A DNA stretch of 64,000 nt. Source: Absidia repens (taxonomy: Eukaryota; Mucoromycota; Mucoromycetes; Mucorales; Cunninghamellaceae). How positions within the stretch are numbered: the first letter of the stretch is position 1; the number at the start of each line of letters is the position of its first letter. The stretch covers positions 558,001 to 622,000 of the forward strand of contig MCGE01000008.1 of NCBI GenBank assembly GCA_002105175.1, read 5' to 3'. Shown here in pieces: positions 1 through 11,526 of the stretch. Under the pieces are notes generated by a model. It did no database searches, was not told the DNA's origin, and was given only the letters and a program-made list of their open reading frames with translations. The position numbers and the translations under genes are program-made.

Positions 1-978
1 ACGAGAATGAATTTAGTGGTGGTGAAAAACTGGAATATGGACGAGGCGCAACGTATCAAGGCTATGGAATGTTTTCAGACTTGTCTTACTTTGGCGACAA
101 CCTCACCAAATATGATGGGCCTTACAAGATTGAAGAAGATGCCGACAAAGAACATGGTGGGAAAGACGCCTCCAACTTCAAGCAAGTGATGGATTTTACA
201 AAGTTCCTCTCTGAAGCACCTACTTCTTCTGACGATGCCGCCAAGATCTGGAACGAACATATTGATATGGACAGTGTTATCCGAAGGCAAGTGAAACTTT
301 TATTAATACATATGCACGTATGAATATGATAATTGGGTGTTGACTGATCTTACTTATATTTATAGTCTGGTTGTCGAAATTGTCGCTGGATTCTCTGATG
401 GATATATTGCCAACGCCAACAACTTTTTCCTTTATGACAATCTGGCTGAAAAACGATTGACTTATTTGGCAGCTGACTTTGATACCACCGTTGGCAACAC
501 GTTGGTGAAGTTGGATGACATGTGGGCTGGCAACTATACTCAATACCCTGGCTTCACCATGCGACCTTTGACTCAAAAAATGATGCAAGTCCCTGAATTC
601 AAGTCACAATTTGAACAACTATTGCACAAGGCGTCCAAGGAGTTGATAAGCAATGCTGCTATTCACCCTCGTATTGATGATTTGGTCAAGATGATTCGAG
701 AAGATGTTGAATGGGACGCTACGCTTCCAAGGGTAAACGCGAACAGTTCCTTGTTTGAAAATTTCAACGCTACCTCTCTTGCCGACAAGCTGAAGGAGAT
801 ACCTCCCCCTCTGGATCCGGACACTATTGACGACATGTTAAAAAGGGGACGAATTGAATTTTATACCGCTGTCTACAAGCCTTCTCATCACGTTAGCTTA
901 CCGGGTGTTACGCAATGGTTTAGTCATCAAAGCAAAGCTATTCAAAATTATTTTACCCAACATCCCCCGTGCACTTAG
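1..978 (+). CDS. CotH-like secreted protein, copy 1 (3' part only)
   Basis: This is the C-terminal part of a CotH-family (spore coat protein H-like, atypical kinase fold) gene cut by the window edge. Exons are 1-286 (codons begin at base 3) and 366-978, stop TAG at 976. It aligns almost residue for residue with the complete copies at 3583 and 6406. It contains the block SDLSYFGDNLTKYDGPYK, the segment NNFFLYDN, and LAADFDTTVGN, an acidic stretch in the likely metal-binding region of the fold. The intron donor is GC instead of GT (AAG then GCAAGT), while both sister copies have GT at this site. The C-terminal stretch encoded around 735-860 differs strongly from the sister copies. No hydrophobic C-terminal tail is present. 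In Mucorales, CotH proteins are surface or secreted; a specific role for this copy cannot be inferred. Confidence 0.9.
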
Positions 979-1906
979 TTTTAGACCCCCCTTTATTATT
1001 CACATCAGTATGCAATTGTAGCTCAATAGTTTTGTTTAAAAGATGTTTATGCTATTACATATCTTATTTATATTATATTATTTTTATATTAATAAATTGC
1101 TATATTTTTGTCTTCTCAAAATATCAATGTATTTGTACATGCAGTGTTATTGCGATGCAATTCAACAAGAAGGATAAACCCATTTAACTTCCCCGAAAAT
1201 GCTAAGGATTTTTTTTTTTTTTTACCCGAAAATAAAACTTACAACAACGAAATGTTAAAGTAAAAGTGTAAAGCAACAACGTTATGTGGTCGGCTTTATT
1301 GTTTGTTTATATCTATTGAATCAGTTTCTAACTATATTTATTTACTATTAAAAATATTAGTCATTTGAAGTTGGTCAGTCTTGGCTAAGGGATCGAGGAA
1401 TTGCAATACATAGTATATATATCTATATGTATGTATATGGATGTTATACGGGTAAACTAAATGCATTTCAGTGTGTTTCAATCGTCATATTGTATGCGTA
1501 CTGTGTAGCGTGGCTACACGCAGGAAAGACGATGTAAAGATAAAAAAAAAACATATTTTATTCAGATGTGGATATAAAAACTATGTAATGTAATGATAAT
1601 AGCGTGACTCATTTGTAAAGGTGAGTTGTTTAGGGATGTGTATGGATAAATGTCGAGAGTGTGAAGGTATCATGCTGTGGATTAAATGTAATGTGAGATG
1701 AATTAATTCAACCAATGAGGGTCAGCTATTCTACCGTGAATGATAAAATATTGCGCAATTAAAGGGGGTGAACTAACTAGACCGATTTGATTCATCTTAA
1801 CGGTAAGGCAACAAGAGAAGAGAACAACCATGCTGTCAATATTGAACGGTTGCGATCAATGTCTGTGAACAATTACCAGGAGTATGATTTTATATAGCGT
1901 TGATCA

Positions 1907-1944
<38 letters not shown>

Positions 1945-1979
1945 TGAGGGCATTCCTACCTTAGGCTCCACATAAACAA

Positions 1980-2520
1980 TTTAAATCCCGCCCACGTGAA
2001 TATTTATTTATTCCCCACTTCATAATTTTTTTCCTTACTTTTTTTCTTCACAATTGTGGCCTCTTGAAGTTATGATGATCTTGGATTAGTGATAGGACTA
2101 GCTTAGAACGGTTTTCAGCTCAGAGAATACAAGATGCATGGGGAAACCCTTTCATTTTGGATTCAGGATTTCGAGCCTTCATTAGTTTAGTTTACTGTCA
2201 GTTTATCCATAGTTTGTTTCTGCATTTGAATAAAATATGTCTATTTTTACTTACGTCAATGAAAAAATGCCCCATTAGCTTCTCTCATTTCTTGTACTGT
2301 ATAATAGATCTATGAAGCGTCTTTGATCCCTTTTTACAATTTTACTTTTAGACAATGTTAACCATCCTGCTAAACTCAATCTCACCTACCTCTAGTCAAT
2401 CTTTGTTACAATGAACCTCGCGCTCTTAGTTTAGTATCTATTATATTCCTTCAAATAAAGTATGTCCTTTCAATTAACAATAATCTGTCCCATTATACAA
2501 TAAATAAAATCATTTATGTA
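1980..2520 (+). repeat. Dispersed repeat family, copy R1
   Basis: The copy begins with ATCCCGCCCACGTGAATAT at 1985, then a pyrimidine-rich stretch. The core contains GATTAGTGATAGGACTAG, CAAGATGCATGGGGAAACCC, a GGATTCAGGATT block and a TTAGTTTAGTTTACTG block. It is followed by GAATAAAATATGTC and further degenerate AATAAA-containing units. The same order of blocks recurs at 14281, 23011, 27930 and 54763 on plus, and at 37990 and 56777 on minus. No coding capacity was seen. Confidence 0.85.
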
Positions 2521-3503
2521 GATGTTGGATGAGTGCCCTATGAAACACCTACTTTCTAACCTACTCACAATGACTACTTTTCTCCAGATTCCTGGCAACT
2601 GGTTGTGTGTGGTACTAGGTCACTTGACATGAAACGTAGTTCTATTTTTGTTCTATTATTTATATCACTCAATTCAAGTTGTGCTACCGGTAAATATTTC
2701 TCAATAAGAAAATGAAATAGTGTAGCCTCCACTAAACTGGGGATGTTAACGAATTGTTTCATTCGTGTGGTATAATAAAAATAAAGGTAGATTCCTAATA
2801 AACAAAAAGTCAGTTGTGCAACAAAATCTTCCCTGCAACGCACCAAATGGCGAAAGTGTGAAGTGAAGGTGTCCTGACCCTTGTCCGTGCAGACAGGGTT
2901 ATGTGTTCCTAACGCACGCACACGCATCTTTATCTTAAAGCGGGGAAACTTGGTTGGTGACAGATCAAGTCATTTCTACGATTAGAGATTGCATTTTATT
3001 TCATATTTCATTGATCCATGAAAAGCAGTGATAATAAACCAGTGGTTACATGTACTACATATCACAGGTCATATTGAGACAAAATATTATGATGTAGGCT
3101 GATATTATTCATCAGACCGTTTGTCATTGTTATCACAATTATGTACATATATACATATATCTATATATATGGTGTACTGATGTTGATACAAGTCAATAAC
3201 TTATTTTTGATGACATCCAATTACCATATTCAATGACTCGGTAAACACTCGTACTAAAATAAACATATGCATCAAACATTGTTCACTGTCCGTAATAGTA
3301 AAATGCTTCCTTTCTTTGTAAATTTTGTAAAATAAAAGGGGAATATGCCAAGTACTTTAACGCCAAGTACAACCAAGCCAAGGAAAGTATTGCCGTCACT
3401 TGCTTTTTTGAGCGGAGTACATACCTATTTCATAAGTATAATATTGTACGGGACCAAAGGATTGGTGTCAATACAAGTTATAAAATTTCCTCGTCAGGTT
3501 GCT

Positions 3504-3510
3504 TATAAAA
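3504..3510 (+). promoter_or_regulatory. TATA box of CotH copy 2
   Basis: TATAAAA lies 73 bp upstream of the chosen ATG at 3583. The matching position of copy 3 has the same motif at 6318, 82 bp before its ATG, which supports both promoters and both starts. Confidence 0.6.
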
Positions 3511-3582
3511 GCGTTGATAATTTTTGCTTTTTCTTAACCAAACTTCACTTACTTCCTCTCGTGCATTCCTATCTTCTTAGTA

Positions 3583-5565
3583 ATGCGTTTTCTATTGACT
3601 GTTTTAGGTTTGTGCTGTACATTTTGATTCATATTTTTAAAACCCGCCGTCTAATTTATTTTTTCCCTTCTTTATTCTTTTACTTTTTGCTAATATTAGT
3701 GGCAGTGAATTCACTTGGATTACTCGCCAATGGTGCCTCAACAATTTACAATGTGATATCTACTACTGGAAAAGAACATTCAATGGGTGTCATTGTCGAT
3801 GGCAAGACTTATCCTTTGCAGGCTTCCAAAGATATTCCTGTGTTGCATTCCGGTACTGCTCCGTCTGGCTCTTACAACTACGCCAAACTTAACCAGGCCA
3901 ACGCTGTGGTGGAAAAAGAACCTTTTCAACGTCACTTGGACGAAAAGTCCGGACACACACCCAACGAATTTTACAACAGAACGTGGAATACTCAAACGGT
4001 TGCTGAACTGCCAAAACTAATGGATAATCTGCCTGGAATGGATCGGGTCGACTCGCCTCTTCATGCCAAAAATCAAATCCCCACCATTTATCTCACTGGC
4101 GACCAAGCTCAAATTGATTTGATGCATGGAAACACTACTTTGGATACAAGAGTGGCAGTAGATATGCACTTTATAGAGTAAGTTTATCGATCATGAAGAG
4201 AAAAAGCGCCATGTATTGATCCTACCCCCTCCCTTTTTTTTTTTTTTTATCTTCAGAACTGACAAAATTACAACGGTAAAAGATGTTGAAATCAAGGTGG
4301 CTGGACAATCAACGCGATTACTAGACAAGCTATCCTATGGTCTCAAAATAAAAAAGGATCAAGATCTCTATGGCTACCGCGGATTGAAATTGCGCGCTTT
4401 GCGTTTTGATCCATCTTACATTCGTGAAATCCTCTGCTTTGATATGATGGAATCCATGGGTTTGCCTGTCTCCGGTGCCTCTTACACTCGTGTTATTATG
4501 AATGATCAACCTATCGGTCTTTTTTTGATGATTGAAGCCTATAAAAACGATTGGTACAAGAACGAATTTGGTGGTGGTAAAAAACTGAAGCATGGTCGGG
4601 GTGCAACGTATCAAGTCTCGGGGATAGGAGGCGACTTATCTTATTTTGGTGACAATATCACAGCTTACGATGGAATCTTCAGAGTAAGGGAAAAGGCTGA
4701 CAAGAAACATGGTGGGGAAGACGCCTCAAACTTCAAGCAAGTGATGGATTTTACAAAGTTCCTCTCTGAAGCACCTACCTCTTCTGACGATGCCGCCAAG
4801 ATCTGGAACGAACATATTGATATGGACAGTGTTATCCGAAGGTAAGTAAAACTTTTAATACATATGCACGTATGAATATGATAATTGGGTGTTGACTGGT
4901 CTTACCTATATTTTAGTCTCGTTATCGAAATTATCGCTGGATTCTCTGATGGATATATTGCTAATACCAACAACTTTTTCCTTTATGACAATCTGGCTGA
5001 AAAGCGGTTGACTTATTTGGCAGCTGACTTTGATATGACCATTGGCAACACGTTGGTGAAGTTAGCTGACATGTGGGCTGGCAACTATACTCAATACCCT
5101 GGCTTCACCATGCGACCTTTGACCCAAAAAATGATGCAAGTCCCTGAATTCAAGTCGCAATTTGAACAACTACTACTCAAGGCGTCCAAGGAATTGATCA
5201 ATGAGGCTGCAATTCACCCTCGTATTGATGATTTGGTCAAGTTGATTCGAGAAGATGTTGAATGGGACACTGCGCTTCCAAAGGTCCAAAAAATGGCCAT
5301 GTATGATTTCGTCGACTTCAACAATACCGAAGAACTGCGTCAGATATTTTCGCCGCCTGTAGATGTGGATGCCGTCAAGGATATGGGAACAAGAATACCA
5401 GAGGATCTGGATACTTCTGTTTATAAACAGTCTGACCACATCAGCTTACCGGGTGTCACGCAATGGTTCAGTCGTCAAAGCAAGGCTATTCAGGATTACT
5501 TTACCCAACATCCCCTTCCACCTAGTTTAGTCACTTTTATTATCCACATTAGAATTACATTGTAG
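3583..5565 (+). CDS. CotH-like secreted protein, copy 2
   Basis: The spliced product has 578 residues from exons 3583-3607, 3700-4177, 4257-4841 and 4917-5565. The tiny first exon encodes MRFLLTVL and, joined to exon 2, gives a clear signal peptide (about residues 1-20, ending near LLANG). This start was chosen because copy 3 has the same exon and intron. The CotH domain spans roughly residues 190-480, with FDMMESMGLPVSGASYTR, NNFFLYDN and LAADFDMTIGN. Relative to copies 1 and 3 one C is missing in the run before the usual stop. Translation therefore runs on in a new frame for 13 more residues and ends in a hydrophobic tail (LVTFIIHIRITL). The FDMM-to-KKHGG region is also more diverged than between copies 1 and 3. 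All four exon junctions keep phase. Function is known only at family level (secreted or cell-surface CotH). Confidence 0.92.
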
Positions 5566-6405
5566 TTTTATAGCTTCATGAAACCCTCATTGTCTATGTA
5601 TGCACATCAATAAAATGGCTTTATTTTGTCTTCTTCAATACAACTATGTTTATGCTTGTGATGGTAATATGGCTCTTTGATGCTTATGTTATGGAGGGGA
5701 AGGGTTGTTTCAGTCACATCAAGTGAGCACGGCAACTCAGCTACCACTCTTACAGAAGTTATAGCGTCATAGCCTATTTTTTTTTTTTTTTTTGTCGTTG
5801 ACTGTAGAATGTCGGGCCCAACATTTTTGATAGCCGTAAAACTTGAGGTGGTCCAGTTATGCAAGATGTCTGGGATAGACTTCAAAACCTTATATTAGCT
5901 AATTTTTTCAAGTCCCGAAAAAATCGGGAATTGTTACAAAATCAATAAGCTTGACCAAATACGGTAAACCTTTATCCAATCGGAACACGGAATTGAAAGG
6001 TTGGTTGACTTCATTTCAGAGAATGAGGCTGTGGTTAACAAAAATCTACCAAATGTTACTGAGGGAAGGAACTTGCTAAGTATTTTAATGCCAAGTATTT
6101 TATGTTTAGATAAATGACCGCCCCTGTCATTTCTTAATGCCGTTGACCCGGAAAATGTTATAGCTAAAGTATAGTAATGGAGGAATAAGATTGGTTGTTG
6201 ACAGATCACGCTAGGCCACATGCCGGCGTATTCTCTCCTAAAGAAGGCAACTGACCAAGAAATCCTTCCCTTCTATGAAGCTCAGCATTTCTTCAAAGTT
6301 TCACCGCAGGTTTCTCATATAAAAGGATTGAAACGAGATCAGAGCAATTTTTTTTTTAATCTCTATCTTTTTTTTATTTTTTAGATTAATTTTAAACTTC
6401 CAATA
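5566..6405. other. Intergenic region between CotH copies 2 and 3
   Basis: There is no gene. A polyadenylation signal CAATAAAAT lies at 5609. The 3' flank sequence (GTCTTCTTCAATAC and following) is homologous to that after copy 3 at about 8480. A small inverted repeat TCCCGA..TCGGGA sits near 5912-5932. The copy 3 TATA box is TATAAAA at 6318-6324. Confidence 0.6.
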
Positions 6406-8356
6406 ATGCGTTTTCTGCTGACTGCTATAGGTTTGTGCTGTACATTTTGATTCATATTTTCAAGACCCGCCGTCTAATTAATTTTTTCCTTCTTTCTCTT
6501 TCTCTTTACTTTTTGTAAACAATAGTGGCAGTGAATTCACTTGGCCTATTTGCGAATGGTGCTTCAACAACGTATAATGTGATATCTACTACTGGGAAAG
6601 AACATTCAATGGGTGTCATTGTCGATGGCAAGACTTATCCTTTGCAGGCTTCCAAAGATATTCCTGTGTTGCATTCCGGTACTGCTCCGTCTGGCTCTTA
6701 CAACTACGCCAAACTCAATCAAGCCAACGCTGTGGTGGAAAAAGAACCTTTTCAACGTCACTTGGATGAAAATTCTGGACACACACCCAACGAATTTTAC
6801 AACAGAACTTGGAATACTCAAACGGTTGCCGAACTGCCAAAACTAATGGATAATCTGCCTGGAATGGATCGGGTCGACTCGCCTCTTCATGCCAAAAATC
6901 AAATCCCCACCATTTACCTCACTGGCGACCAAGCCCAAATTGATTTGATGCATGGAAACACTACTTTGGATACAAAGGTGACACTAGATATGCACTTCAT
7001 TGAGTAAGTTTATCGATCGTGTGAAAATAAAGCGAGCACTATGTACTGACCTCGTTTTATCTTTTGTTATTGTTGGTCTTCAGAACTGACAAGATTACAA
7101 CAGTGAAAGACATTCAAATCAAGCTGGCTGGACGATCATCGAGATGGATGGACAAATTATCCTATGGACTCAAGACCAAAAAAGGCGAAGATCTCTTTGG
7201 TTACCGTCGATTGAAATTACGCGCTCTCCGTGCCGATCCTTCTTACATTCGTGAAATCCTCTGCTTTGATATGATGAAATCCATGGGTTTGCCTGTCTCC
7301 GGTGCCTCTTACACTCGTGTTATTATGAATGATCAACCGATCGGTTTGTTTTTGATGATTGAAGCCTATAAAAGCAATTGGTATAAGAATGAATTTGGTG
7401 GTGGTAAAAAACTGGAACAAGGACAAGGCGCAACGTATCAAGGCTATGGATCCGTTTCAGACTTGTCTTACTTTGGCGACAACCTCACCAAATATGATGG
7501 GCCTTACAAGATTGAAGAAGATGCCGACAAAGAACATGGTGGGAAAGACGCCTCGAATTACAAGCAAGTGATGGACTTTACCAAATTCCTCTCTGAAGCA
7601 CCTACCTCTTCTGACGATGCCGCCAAGATCTGGAACGAACATATTGATATGGACAGTGTTATCCGAAGGTAAGTGAAACTTATATTAATACATATGCAGG
7701 TATGAATATGATAATTGGGTGTTGACTGGTCTTACCTATATTTTAGTCTCGTTGTCGAAATTATCGCTGGATTCTCTGATGGATATATTGCCAACGCCAA
7801 CAACTTTTTCCTTTATGACAATCTGGCTGAAAAACGATTGACTTATTTGGCAGCTGACTTTGATACCACCGTTGGCAACACGTTGGTGAAGTTAGCTGAC
7901 ATGTGGGCTGGCAACTATACTCAATACCCTGGCTTCACCATGCGTCCTTTGACCCAAAAAATGATGCAAGTCCCTGAATTCAAGTCGCAATTTGAACAAT
8001 TACTACACAAGGCATCCAAGCAATTGATTGATGATGCTGCTATTCACCCTCGTATTGATGATTTGGTCAAGTTGATTCGAGAAGATGTTGATTGGGACGC
8101 TGCGCTTCCAAAGGTCAATAAAAATATCATGTTTGAAGGCTTCAACGCCTCTGATATTGACAACATGTTCAAGGACTTGCCTCCACCTCTGTACTTGGAC
8201 TCAATCAAGGATATGACAACAAGAAAACCAATGGATATCGATACTGCTGTCTACAAACCTTCTGACCACATCAGCTTACCGGGTGTCACGCAATGGTTTA
8301 GTCGTCAAAGCAAGGCTATTCAAGATTATTTTACCCAACATCCCCCTTCCACTTAG
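6406..8356 (+). CDS. CotH-like secreted protein, copy 3
   Basis: The spliced product has 565 residues from exons 6406-6430, 6526-7003, 7084-7668 and 7747-8356, the same phases as copy 2. The N-terminus MRFLLTAIVAVNSLGLFA is a signal peptide (about residues 1-20). The CotH domain contains CFDMMKSMGLPVSGASYTR (near 228), NNFFLYDN and LAADFDTTVGN (near 399). The C-terminus ends DYFTQHPPST with no hydrophobic anchor, so it is probably soluble or wall-associated. It is nearly identical to copy 1 in the SDLSYFGDN block and to copy 2 in exon 2, so the array looks mosaic. The segment encoded at 8116-8240 differs in all three copies. A TATAAAA lies 82 bp upstream, and a polyadenylation signal ATCAATAAAG lies near 8460. 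CotH family assignment is strong; the substrate or ligand is unknown. Confidence 0.93.
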
Positions 8357-9175
8357 TTTAGATCTTATAAGGTTAGGTTAATATCTCCATTAGAATTTCA
8401 GTTGTAGTGTTATTTAAATATTGGTATTGTCTTGGGATATCATATTATTATTTTTATATCAATAAAGTTTCTATATTCTGTCTTCTTCAACCTTCTTCAC
8501 TGTGATCATGTTTACACTTGTGATAGCATTATGGTTATTGATGATATCATGATGGTACCTTTCTTATTAGTTATAAAGCGGGGTAGAAAATTGATAGGTG
8601 ATACGAAATTCAGATACAGGACGTTTGTTTAATCCGAGATCACTTGTTTTTTTTGTTTTGTTTTTTTACTGGATTCATTTAAAGCAGTTCTAATATATCC
8701 TATGACCAGGTACATATATTTCAGCTAGACCATCAATTATAGATTATGCCGTAGGTGAGCTGCAACAGTCCATCAAAAGGCTTGCTCATAGATAATAGCA
8801 GAGGAGAAAAAATTGTAGTTTATATAAATATACTTGTATTAATATAAACCAATCAGTTATTTTTTGATGATTTGCAATTACCATATTCAATGATCCAGTA
8901 AACACCCACACTAAAATAATTTTGCTTGGCTTGAGACTCGCACTGCCAGAATGCTTTCGCCCAGTCATTAAAAATAGAAATTCAAAGACCGCCACTGAAT
9001 GCCTATTTTTATCCATGCCCTACAAGTGCATAAAAAGATAAAAGCTTCTTTTTTTTATTCCTCTTCTTCTTTCAATATTTTTTTGTGGTCGATCCTTTTT
9101 TTTTTTTTTATATACCAGTTTGTTTTACTTTTAATCAACATTCATACCAACAATTTCAATACTGACTCTTCTTCA
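8357..9175. other. Intergenic region after the CotH array
   Basis: It holds the copy 3 3' flank with AATAAA at about 8461. Positions 8849-8918 match 3192-3265 upstream of copy 2. Upstream of the next gene are a TATA-like CATAAAAAG at about 9029 and T-rich tracts near 9048-9110. No coding frame is supported. Confidence 0.6.
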
Positions 9176-9685
9176 ATGATGGTTGATCTCAAGCGCAAAC
9201 GACGTGACAGTGGAGTTTTGCGAGTGCGATTTTGTACAGAACCTTGTAAAATTATTGACACTTATTCTCCATTTGAATACAATCGTGGTGGATTATTTCC
9301 TGATATCGATCACGATGAAGAAAATGATACTCATTACCAACATGCATCTGATTATAACCACAACAACATCATTTTGACATTTTCTTTTGGATTCATGTCA
9401 CCCACCTCATCCCGTCAATCGCACCAATCTCCAGCAACACCCATTTTACCAAGTCAAACGTCCTCAGCGGCGGCCAAAAGAAATAAAGGTGACAAGAAAA
9501 AGCCCAAACTATCCATTGACACCAGTAATATTCAAGATGGACCACTATACTTCACGAACATGACCACCAATCACCAAAAAAATGAACAAGCCCCCCTTAC
9601 TGCCATCGGTGATGACGACCTGGATGCAAAAATTACCATGGAAAATACCGAAATCAATCGTCGCTGCTTGGTGGCTGCAGTTTGA
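9176..9685 (+). CDS. Small protein with RVxF-like motif, unknown function
   Basis: This is a single-exon frame of 169 codons starting MMVDLKRKRR. I do not recognise it as a named gene. Residues about 16-42 form the only ordered-looking block: RVRFCTEPCKIIDTYSPFEY followed by NRGGLFPD. RVRF fits the RVxF short motif used by regulators of protein phosphatase 1, and blocks of the type VxF..IxTY..xEY-R recur in fungal regulatory proteins, but I cannot test this here. The remainder is Ser/Thr/Gln/Asn-rich with a basic patch (KRNKGDKKKPK) that could be a nuclear signal. The frame opens further upstream, but the first ATGs are here, downstream of a T-rich leader. An AATAAA lies at about 9879. Coding status is likely because the frame is long, has an ATG and has its own 3' signal. 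Confidence 0.6.
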   Translation: MMVDLKRKRRDSGVLRVRFCTEPCKIIDTYSPFEYNRGGLFPDIDHDEENDTHYQHASDYNHNNIILTFSFGFMSPTSSRQSHQSPATPILPSQTSSAAAKRNKGDKKKPKLSIDTSNIQDGPLYFTNMTTNHQKNEQAPLTAIGDDDLDAKITMENTEINRRCLVAAV

Positions 9686-10066
9686 TGGATCATTCACTTT
9701 CCCCTCATTCCTCCCCCCTTATATCCCCAACTCATTTTTTACACTGTAGATAGCATTCATTAGTATAAAAAGTTTTTTTTTTGGCTTAGTTTAGTTTATT
9801 CTGGTTTTTCTTTATGTATAGCTGATCATGTTTATATATATACACATTAATCATTTTGTTTTTATCATCATCACCACAATAAAAAAAAATCCAATATATA
9901 TTTGCCTTCATGATTCATGCAGTTTGATTTGTCTCCCTCATGACTTTTTTTTTAACTTTTTTTTTTGTTTACCGGTCGCATTAATCGAAAATAGGGTGAC
10001 CAGAAATAATTGAATGTCATCATTGTTGTATATATAATCAAGCAAACCCCGAAACTATTTTTGTTT

Positions 10067-10102
<36 letters not shown>

Positions 10103-10669
10103 AGAAGAGGGAAAAATAAGGCAAGGGTTTAGGCTAGTATTTGTAACGTAAGTCTATACTGTTTTTGATTTCATCATTACTGTCGGATTGAAGATCTAAA
10201 TCCAAGGATGGTTTAGTTTATAATATGATGAATTTTCTTTTGTTCCTGACGTTCCCATGTAAAAATAACATTGGCAGGAAAAACATTTGATACTCCGTTG
10301 AAGATATTATTTTACATATACAGGTAGTACCTAGCCCCCTTCAATAACCAGTCACTAAAGTAAACCTTATAAAAATAGTAACGACATATACTGTTGAACA
10401 CAAGGTTACTTTATTCGACTCTATTTAACAAAAAAGGCATAATTGTTTATAGACTTTTTTTCATGTCTTGGCAAAAATAAAAACACAGGCTTAACAATCA
10501 ATTATCGCATTGTATTTCGAACGCCGACTTTATTTGTAAAATATGGGCAAAACATAAAACTAAACTAAAAAGTAAATGTATATAACTAACTATAAAAGTA
10601 GACTAATGGACAAAACGGTGATAAAATACATGTGACAAGTGATGATGAGATGGTGATAACAATGACGCT
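9686..10669. other. Intergenic region between convergent genes
   Basis: It lies between the 3' ends of the 9176 gene and the minus-strand YjbQ gene. It carries a T tract of about 32 at 10069-10100 and AT-rich sequence only. No gene, tRNA or repeat-family copy was recognised. Confidence 0.6.
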
Positions 10670-11526
10670 CTATTTTGCTTGACCTTGAATGGTGACCACT
10701 ACCTTTCGTCCACTGCTGTGAATTCTATGTTCACAAAGATAGATTCTATCAATGAAGAAATAGATTGATTGAGTCACATATTCCAATTCAGTAAAATCAT
10801 CACTATTATCATATTCCTTACCCTTGCCATGTACCGAGATTCAATCTGCCATTAGTAATAGGAATATTCAAGGAGACACCTACAATGCCAGATTTCAAGT
10901 GTCCCGGCTGGAAAATTGTACAAAATCAAGGCATTGTCAAATATACACCACTCTTTTGCTGTTGCCTATCCTCATCCTTACCATGTCGTCAGGCCCTTCA
11001 TCCGTGTGTATATAAGGGAAGGTTTCTGGCACAATTTTATCAAGACCCATATCCATATCTTCGCGTACCTAAAATAGAAAAGAAAAGGTTTAGTGCTTGG
11101 ATCAATCAATGGCCGACCCGCAAACAAATCCCCACCGAACTCCCCGCCCGTCCTCTCCCTTCCCCAAATAAAACACGTCAAGTCATCCTTACGTCAGGGT
11201 CGCAGTTTTCGTTGATCATAAGTGAAGCAGAAGTATGTTGTACTTGAAGACAAAGCTGGTATCAGACTTCTTGATGACATGGGTCATTTATTACTTTATG
11301 TTTTTTTTTTTTCCAATTGTCGCTTACAGAAAAAGTTGGCCATGCCAATTTTGATGTTCTTGATTTGCGGAACTTGCTCGATGATTTCGTTGTGGACTAG
11401 ATAGCAACCTAATGGCAAAAAATATGAGTACATACGGTATGCATGTTTTCAGCGATACGTATGTTCATATATTATTTTACCTTTGGATCTAGCGCGAAGA
11501 CGTATTTCTTGTTGGAACCAGCTCAT
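10670..11526 (-). CDS. YjbQ/UPF0047 family protein
   Basis: This is a six-exon minus-strand gene, assembled because no single frame shows it. Exons are 11526-11481, 11408-11328, 11242-11193, 11068-10982, 10907-10822 and 10745-10670, giving 141 residues, the usual family length. The product starts [19 protein letters not shown]. It contains the family signature [18 protein letters not shown], then [37 protein letters not shown] and the C-terminus [13 protein letters not shown]. All five introns are GT..AG and keep phase. Bacterial YjbQ has a secondary thiamine-phosphate synthase activity; the fungal role is not established. It is divergently transcribed from the velvet gene, the two ATGs being about 450 bp apart. 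Confidence 0.9.

Larger units (their letters stand above)
979..3582. other. Intergenic region between CotH copies 1 and 2, with repeat copy
   Basis: I found no credible gene here. The first part is the copy 1 3' flank, with an AATAAA at about 1090. A reversed AATAAA-containing repeat module lies near 1545-1600, an A33 tract at 1911-1942, and a dispersed-repeat copy from about 1980. Positions 3192-3265 match 8849-8918 downstream of CotH copy 3, so this stretch belongs to the duplicated CotH unit. The last 80 bp hold the copy 2 promoter. Confidence 0.7.
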
